Shown: piece by piece, positions 60,789-64,000 of the stretch | Layout of the letters: every line of letters begins with the position of its first letter | Numbering within the stretch: position 1 is the stretch's first letter | Assembly: GCA_951800645.1 (NCBI GenBank) | Contig: CATOIK010000001.1 | Location: 248,001-312,000 of the forward strand | Length of the DNA: 64,000 bases | Source of the DNA: an uncultured Eubacteriales bacterium | GTDB lineage: Bacteria > Bacillota > Clostridia > Lachnospirales > Lachnospiraceae | Direction of reading: 5' to 3' | Position numbers and translations under genes: made by a program | The notes under the pieces: model-generated | The model's input: only the letters and a program-made list of their open reading frames with translations | Told to the model about the DNA's origin: nothing | The model's database searches: none

Positions 60789-60901
60789 TGCTTTTTTGAA
60801 AATATTTTTATATTATTTATCAATTGTTAAATTGTATATAACTATTCAAATAATTCAAACTATCAAACAAGGCTGAAAATACGCTCTGCCCGGTGCATAT
60901 G

Positions 60902-60942
60902 AAAAAACAGAGGCTGCAAGTTTCCACGCAGCCTCTGCTTTT
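60902..60942 (-). terminator. Intrinsic terminator of darA
   Basis: Minus-strand arms CAGAGGCTGC and GCAGCCTCTG (60908-60937, 10-base loop) followed by TTTTTTC, just past the darA stop. Confidence 0.88.
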
Positions 60943-60956
60943 TCATCATAACAAAT

Positions 60957-61292
60957 TTAAAACTTCTCAAACCGCTCCACATCCGTAACAAAGATGGTGG
61001 CGCCCCCCAGTTCTACGGTTACCGGCATCATCATATAACCGGCTGACATGGAGCCAATTCCAGGAGCCGGCATATCGCAGGTAATACGCTGACGCTTGCC
61101 GCAGGTATCCCGAATCAGGTCAATGGCCTCGTCTACCTGCTCCTCCTCTGTACCGATCATCAGGGTTGCATTGCCCTTTTTTAAGAAGCCGCCGGTAGTA
61201 GCCAGTCTGGTAACGCTGAAACGATGCTCTGTCAGCACATCAGTCACACGGTTTCCATCGTCAGAACTTACAATCGCATAGATAATTTTCAT
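60957..61292 (-). CDS. darA: Cyclic-di-AMP receptor (DarA/PstA family)
   Basis: The 111-residue PII-like protein reads MKIIYAIVSSDDGNRVTDVL, RLATTGGFLKKGNATLMIG and GGATIFVTDVERFEKF, matching DarA/PstA, which binds cyclic di-AMP as a trimer in Firmicutes. The downstream partner of the family is still unclear. The start at 61292 has GGAGG 9 bases upstream; an ATG at 61340 would add 16 residues. It has its own promoter and terminator. Confidence 0.94.
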   Translation of the reverse strand: MKIIYAIVSSDDGNRVTDVLTEHRFSVTRLATTGGFLKKGNATLMIGTEEEQVDEAIDLIRDTCGKRQRITCDMPAPGIGSMSAGYMMMPVTVELGGATIFVTDVERFEKF

Positions 61293-61346
61293 AAGCCGTT
61301 TCCTCCTCTTGGGAATGCCTGATTTCCAGGTTGAATTCATAAAGCC

Positions 61347-61375
61347 AGTATACCACCTTTATCAGGAAACTGCAA
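61347..61375 (-). promoter_or_regulatory. Predicted promoter of darA
   Basis: TTGCAG (61370-61375), 17 bases, TATACT (61347-61352) on the minus strand, about 55 bases before the ATG. Confidence 0.7.
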
Positions 61376-61400
61376 TGCCGCCAGCCCCTGTTAAGAAACC

Positions 61401-62564
61401 TTAATGGCTGGCCATTGCCTGCGCCAGAACCTTCATCTGCCCTACCGTATCTGCATGAACTGCAGAGCGAATCGTTACAATCTCCTCCGGCACTTCCACC
61501 TGCTTCATCGTCTCTAAAACAGCCCTCATCTGTTTGGCTGCCATAGGCGCCCAAGTGCCGTTTTCCATAAGGCCCACTTTGCGCTTCTGGAAATTCTTGG
61601 ATTTCAAATGCTGCAGGAATTCCTCCATGGAGGGGAACAGGCCGCCGTCATAGGTGGCGCAGGCCAGCACCATCCGGTCATAGTAAAAGGCTTTCCGCAC
61701 AGCCAGAGACATGTCCGTCCTGGACAGATCCAGAACTTCTACAGTCTCGCCCTGCTCTTTCAAAAGCTCTGCCAGTTGTTTCGCACCGTCAGCCGTGTTT
61801 CCGTGAATGGAGGCATAAGCCACCAGTACGCCTTTTTCTTCCGGCTCATAACTGCTCCAGGTCTGATATTTGCCAATGTAAAACTCCAGATTTTCTTTTA
61901 AAACAGGGCCGTGAAGAGGGCAGATCACGGAAATGTCCAGAGCCGCCGCCTTCTTAAGAAGGGCCTGTACCTGAACTCCGTATTTTCCTACGATATTTAA
62001 GTAATAGCGGGCGGCTTCCTCCGTCCACTCCTCCTCTGCGTCCATTGCTCCAAACTTGCCGAAGCCGTCTGCAGAAAACAGAATTTTTTCCTTCTGCTCG
62101 TAGGTTACCATTACCTCCGGCCAGTGCACCATAGGCGCCATGAAAAACTGCAGCGTGTGTTCTCCCAGCTCCAGGGTATCTCCCTCTTTCACCTCCACGG
62201 TTCTGCCTTCCAGATTTAATTCAAAAAACTGGCTGACCATTGAAAAGGTCTTAGCATTGCCCACAAGCTTTGCCAGCGGATAGCGCTCTGCAAACCGCTG
62301 GATATTGGCTCCGTGATCCGGCTCCATATGAGACACGATCAGGTAATCCGGGGAAACATCCCCCAAAACCTGTTCCAGATTCGTCATCCACTGGTCTGTG
62401 GCCCGGCCGTCTACGGTATCCATAACCGCCACCTTCTGATCCAGGATTACATAGGAATTATAGGTAACCCCATTTGGCACCTTGTACTGGCTCTCAAACA
62501 AATCCAGGGTTTTATCATTCACGCCTACATAGCGAACTGCATTTGAAATATAGGTATCGTTCAT
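61401..62564 (-). CDS. fprA: FprA-family A-type flavoprotein (flavodiiron protein)
   Basis: The 387-residue protein joins an N-terminal metallo-beta-lactamase-like diiron domain (ligand motif H79-x-E81-x-D83-H84 in SHMEPDHGANI; further His in CPLHGPVL) and a C-terminal flavodoxin domain from about residue 245 (VAYASIHGNTADGAKQ). Flavodiiron proteins reduce O2 to water or NO to N2O and protect anaerobes. No rubredoxin or reductase gene is adjacent. GGAGG precedes the ATG. Confidence 0.94.
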   Translation of the reverse strand: MNDTYISNAVRYVGVNDKTLDLFESQYKVPNGVTYNSYVILDQKVAVMDTVDGRATDQWMTNLEQVLGDVSPDYLIVSHMEPDHGANIQRFAERYPLAKLVGNAKTFSMVSQFFELNLEGRTVEVKEGDTLELGEHTLQFFMAPMVHWPEVMVTYEQKEKILFSADGFGKFGAMDAEEEWTEEAARYYLNIVGKYGVQVQALLKKAAALDISVICPLHGPVLKENLEFYIGKYQTWSSYEPEEKGVLVAYASIHGNTADGAKQLAELLKEQGETVEVLDLSRTDMSLAVRKAFYYDRMVLACATYDGGLFPSMEEFLQHLKSKNFQKRKVGLMENGTWAPMAAKQMRAVLETMKQVEVPEEIVTIRSAVHADTVGQMKVLAQAMASH

Positions 62565-62687
62565 ATCCGTTTCCTCCTGTCATTACTCTATTCATTTCCA
62601 CCAGATTATTCTAGCATACATGAAAAATGGACTCCACCGGAAGAATTGACAAAAATTTCTCAACATTTTTGCCCAATATTTCCATTT

Positions 62688-63086
62688 TCACTGTCCGGAC
62701 CTGATTTCCAGAGAACGGTTTCCCTTTCTGTAGTCCTCTACCACCCGGACAACGGACGCTCTGGTATAGGGCTTCTCCACAAACCCAAAGGCCTGAATCT
62801 TCCAGGCTTCCAGAGAAAATCCCGGAATGCTGGACATCAAAACCACTGCAGGCGGATCCGGCAGCTTGTGAAGCTCGGAAGCCAGACTGATACCGCTTAT
62901 ATCTGGCATTACAATATCGGTAAACACCATGTCTACCGGATTTTCCCTGACAAACTCCACTACTGCCACCGCTTCCTCAAACTGCCCCAACAGCCGTATT
63001 CCCTCCATATTGCAGAAAATTCCTTTCAGCTTATTAAGCAGCTCCGGATCATTGTCCACAATCACTACCTTCACTTCCTTACTCAT
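62688..63086 (-). CDS. Single-domain response regulator (CheY-like)
   Basis: This is a 132-residue receiver domain without output domain: acidic pocket D11/D13 (VIVDNDPELL), phosphoacceptor D57 (VFTDIVMPDISG), conserved Ser near 85 and K105 (FVEKPY). No histidine kinase is adjacent, so it is an orphan. The ATG is only 1 base after a GGGGA stretch, so the true start may be slightly different. The charged C-terminal tail (RKGNRSLEIRSGQ) is short. Confidence 0.88.
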   Translation of the reverse strand: MSKEVKVVIVDNDPELLNKLKGIFCNMEGIRLLGQFEEAVAVVEFVRENPVDMVFTDIVMPDISGISLASELHKLPDPPAVVLMSSIPGFSLEAWKIQAFGFVEKPYTRASVVRVVEDYRKGNRSLEIRSGQ

Positions 63087-63158
63087 TCCCCATTTGTACC
63101 TTTCCTATTTGTTACTGTTCAGAGCCAAGCAAAATGATATAAGACAGACATAAAATTT

Positions 63159-64000
63159 CTATTTTCCAAAACCGCCAAACACCGGTGGTTCTGCCAGAGG
63201 ACAGGTTTCAAACAATGTCTGCACTGCTCCCTGGTAATCCTCCATCCGCTGGGCTTTCTTGATTTTTTTCACCAGCCTGTCTCCATTGGCGAACCCAAAG
63301 GCCAGATAAGACCACAGCTCCTTCATCTTAAACAGCACATTTTTATCTCCCGGAATTACAGCCCGATACCCCAAAAGCAATTCATCGTGAAAAGCCAGCA
63401 TCTGTTTTCGCCTGTCGCAGGGCGTCTTTTGGGCCATCTCAAGAGCCAAAAAGGGATTTGTCAGCATCCCCCGGCCCATCATCACGAAATCCGTATCCGG
63501 AAACTGCTTCCGAAATTCATGGTAATCTGAAACAGAAAACAGATCTCCATTGTAGCCTACCGGATTTTTGCTTTCCTTTACAGCAAGAGCAAAGCTTTCC
63601 ATATGAGGATGATTTCCGTAAAAATCCATCCTTACTCTGGGATGGATAATCAACCGCTTCAATGGATAGCGGTTGTAGATCTGCAGCAAATCCGGAAACT
63701 CGTCGTAATCTGTCAGGCCGATACGGGTCTTAACAGAAAAATCCAATCCCAGTTCTTCCATTCCCAGACTTACCGTCTCCAGAAATTTATTCAAAGCGTC
63801 GGTCCGCTCCAAAAATCCGGCTCCCCGGTGCTTGGTTACTACAGTAGGGGACGGACATCCCAGATTTAAGTTTACTTCAGAATATCCCATCTGTCCCAGC
63901 TTATCTGCCGCCCACAAGAACCCATCTGCCTGGTTGGTAAGCACCTGAGGAACTACCGTAAGTCCCTGATTGTGCTCCGGCCTTACATCCTCTAACTCCC
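63159..64000 (-). CDS. dus: tRNA-dihydrouridine synthase, partial (5' end outside window)
   Basis: About 280 residues are visible; the frame continues past 64000 with ELEDVRPEHNQGLTVVPQVLTNQ, so the start is beyond the window. The FMN-dependent TIM barrel reduces uridines in tRNA D-loops. The catalytic Cys is in LGCPSPTVVTKHRGAGF, VKTRIGLTD holds the Lys/Arg pair and MMGRGMLTNPFL is the phosphate-binding loop. It belongs to the bacterial Dus group, but which tRNA position it modifies is not clear. Confidence 0.93.
   Translation of the reverse strand, partial: ELEDVRPEHNQGLTVVPQVLTNQADGFLWAADKLGQMGYSEVNLNLGCPSPTVVTKHRGAGFLERTDALNKFLETVSLGMEELGLDFSVKTRIGLTDYDEFPDLLQIYNRYPLKRLIIHPRVRMDFYGNHPHMESFALAVKESKNPVGYNGDLFSVSDYHEFRKQFPDTDFVMMGRGMLTNPFLALEMAQKTPCDRRKQMLAFHDELLLGYRAVIPGDKNVLFKMKELWSYLAFGFANGDRLVKKIKKAQRMEDYQGAVQTLFETCPLAEPPVFGGFGK

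Larger units (their letters stand above)
60268..60901. other. 634-base region without a confident gene; A-rich on the minus strand
   Basis: A consensus minus-strand promoter (60760-60788) is followed by about 450 bases of strongly A-rich sequence. It contains several inverted repeats: GTTTCCA/TGGAAAC, CGGTTTTG/CAAAACCG and the perfect 11-base AGTGGCTACCA (60332-60342) / TGGTAGCCACT (60357-60367). A ribosome-binding-like AAGGAGGT (about 60709-60716) has no start codon close by. Only very short peptides are open. On the plus strand a small hairpin GGGAG/CTCTC followed by T7 (60386-60407) may terminate the radical SAM gene. Confidence 0.5.

Noticed and set aside
60597-60830. Phe/Leu-rich plus-strand reading frame
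   Set aside because: It reflects the T-rich strand composition, has no ribosome binding site and begins with a non-ATG codon.

Overview
The window reads as about 64 kb of chromosome from an anaerobic, spore-forming member of the Firmicutes, most likely class Clostridia, family Lachnospiraceae. Evidence is spoVAD/spoVAE and SpoIID-type sporulation proteins, AddAB instead of RecBCD, Rex, a cyclic-di-AMP receptor, a PPi-type phosphofructokinase, an FprA flavodiiron protein, DUF6472/DUF5655/DUF5662 proteins, strong GGAGG ribosome binding sites and roughly 50% GC. Almost all genes lie on the minus strand; only five protein genes (AGCS symporter, ABC-F, FMN-binding-like protein, an 89-residue protein, a radical SAM protein) are on the plus strand.

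Layout. 0-10.4 kb: partial acylphosphatase, MATE pump, EFR1-type ferredoxin, a divergent LysR/AGCS pair, an endonuclease-Q-like PHP protein, spoVAD-spoVAE, yebC and a second MATE pump. 10.5-15.5 kb: one operon bounded by a consensus promoter and an intrinsic terminator: rex, NAD(P)HX repair, alanine racemase, EndoA/MazF toxin, CBS-domain protein. 15.7-18.1 kb: ABC-F ATPase facing RNase P RNA, which has its own consensus promoter. 18.2-25.7 kb: a likely operon of two MATE pumps with a DUF6472 protein between them, then accessory genes for selenium-dependent molybdenum hydroxylases in unusual fused form (GNAT-YqeC-XdhC, YqeB, YgfJ-TrmH). 25.7-32.9 kb: addAB. 33-45.5 kb: FMN-binding-like protein, a broken LytS-type histidine kinase, ftsH, sigma/anti-sigma pair, nucleoside salvage (cdd, deoB), hslO, a SEC-C protein, and a MarR-controlled MATE pump with a clear operator.

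45.5-54.8 kb: PPi-type phosphofructokinase and DUF5655 protein, then a visibly AT-richer catabolic module: LacI regulator, leaderless sulfatase and a TctCBA tripartite tricarboxylate transporter, followed by an MFS transporter. 54.8-64 kb: SpoIID/LytB protein, AI-2E family protein, 6S RNA with promoter and terminator, an azlCD remnant, a PflX-like radical SAM protein, an A-rich intergenic region with an orphan promoter, cyclic-di-AMP receptor, FprA, a single-domain response regulator and a dihydrouridine synthase cut by the window edge.

The most notable items are the fused SDMH maturation genes, the LacI-sulfatase-Tct module (import, then cytoplasmic desulfation, is inferred), the 6S RNA, the MarR operator filling the -35/-10 spacer, two decayed loci (histidine kinase, azlCD), and the unexplained A-rich transcript region at 60.3-60.8 kb. 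No complete IS element, prophage, CRISPR array or tRNA was seen. Family names rest on reading the sequence by eye; no database search was run.
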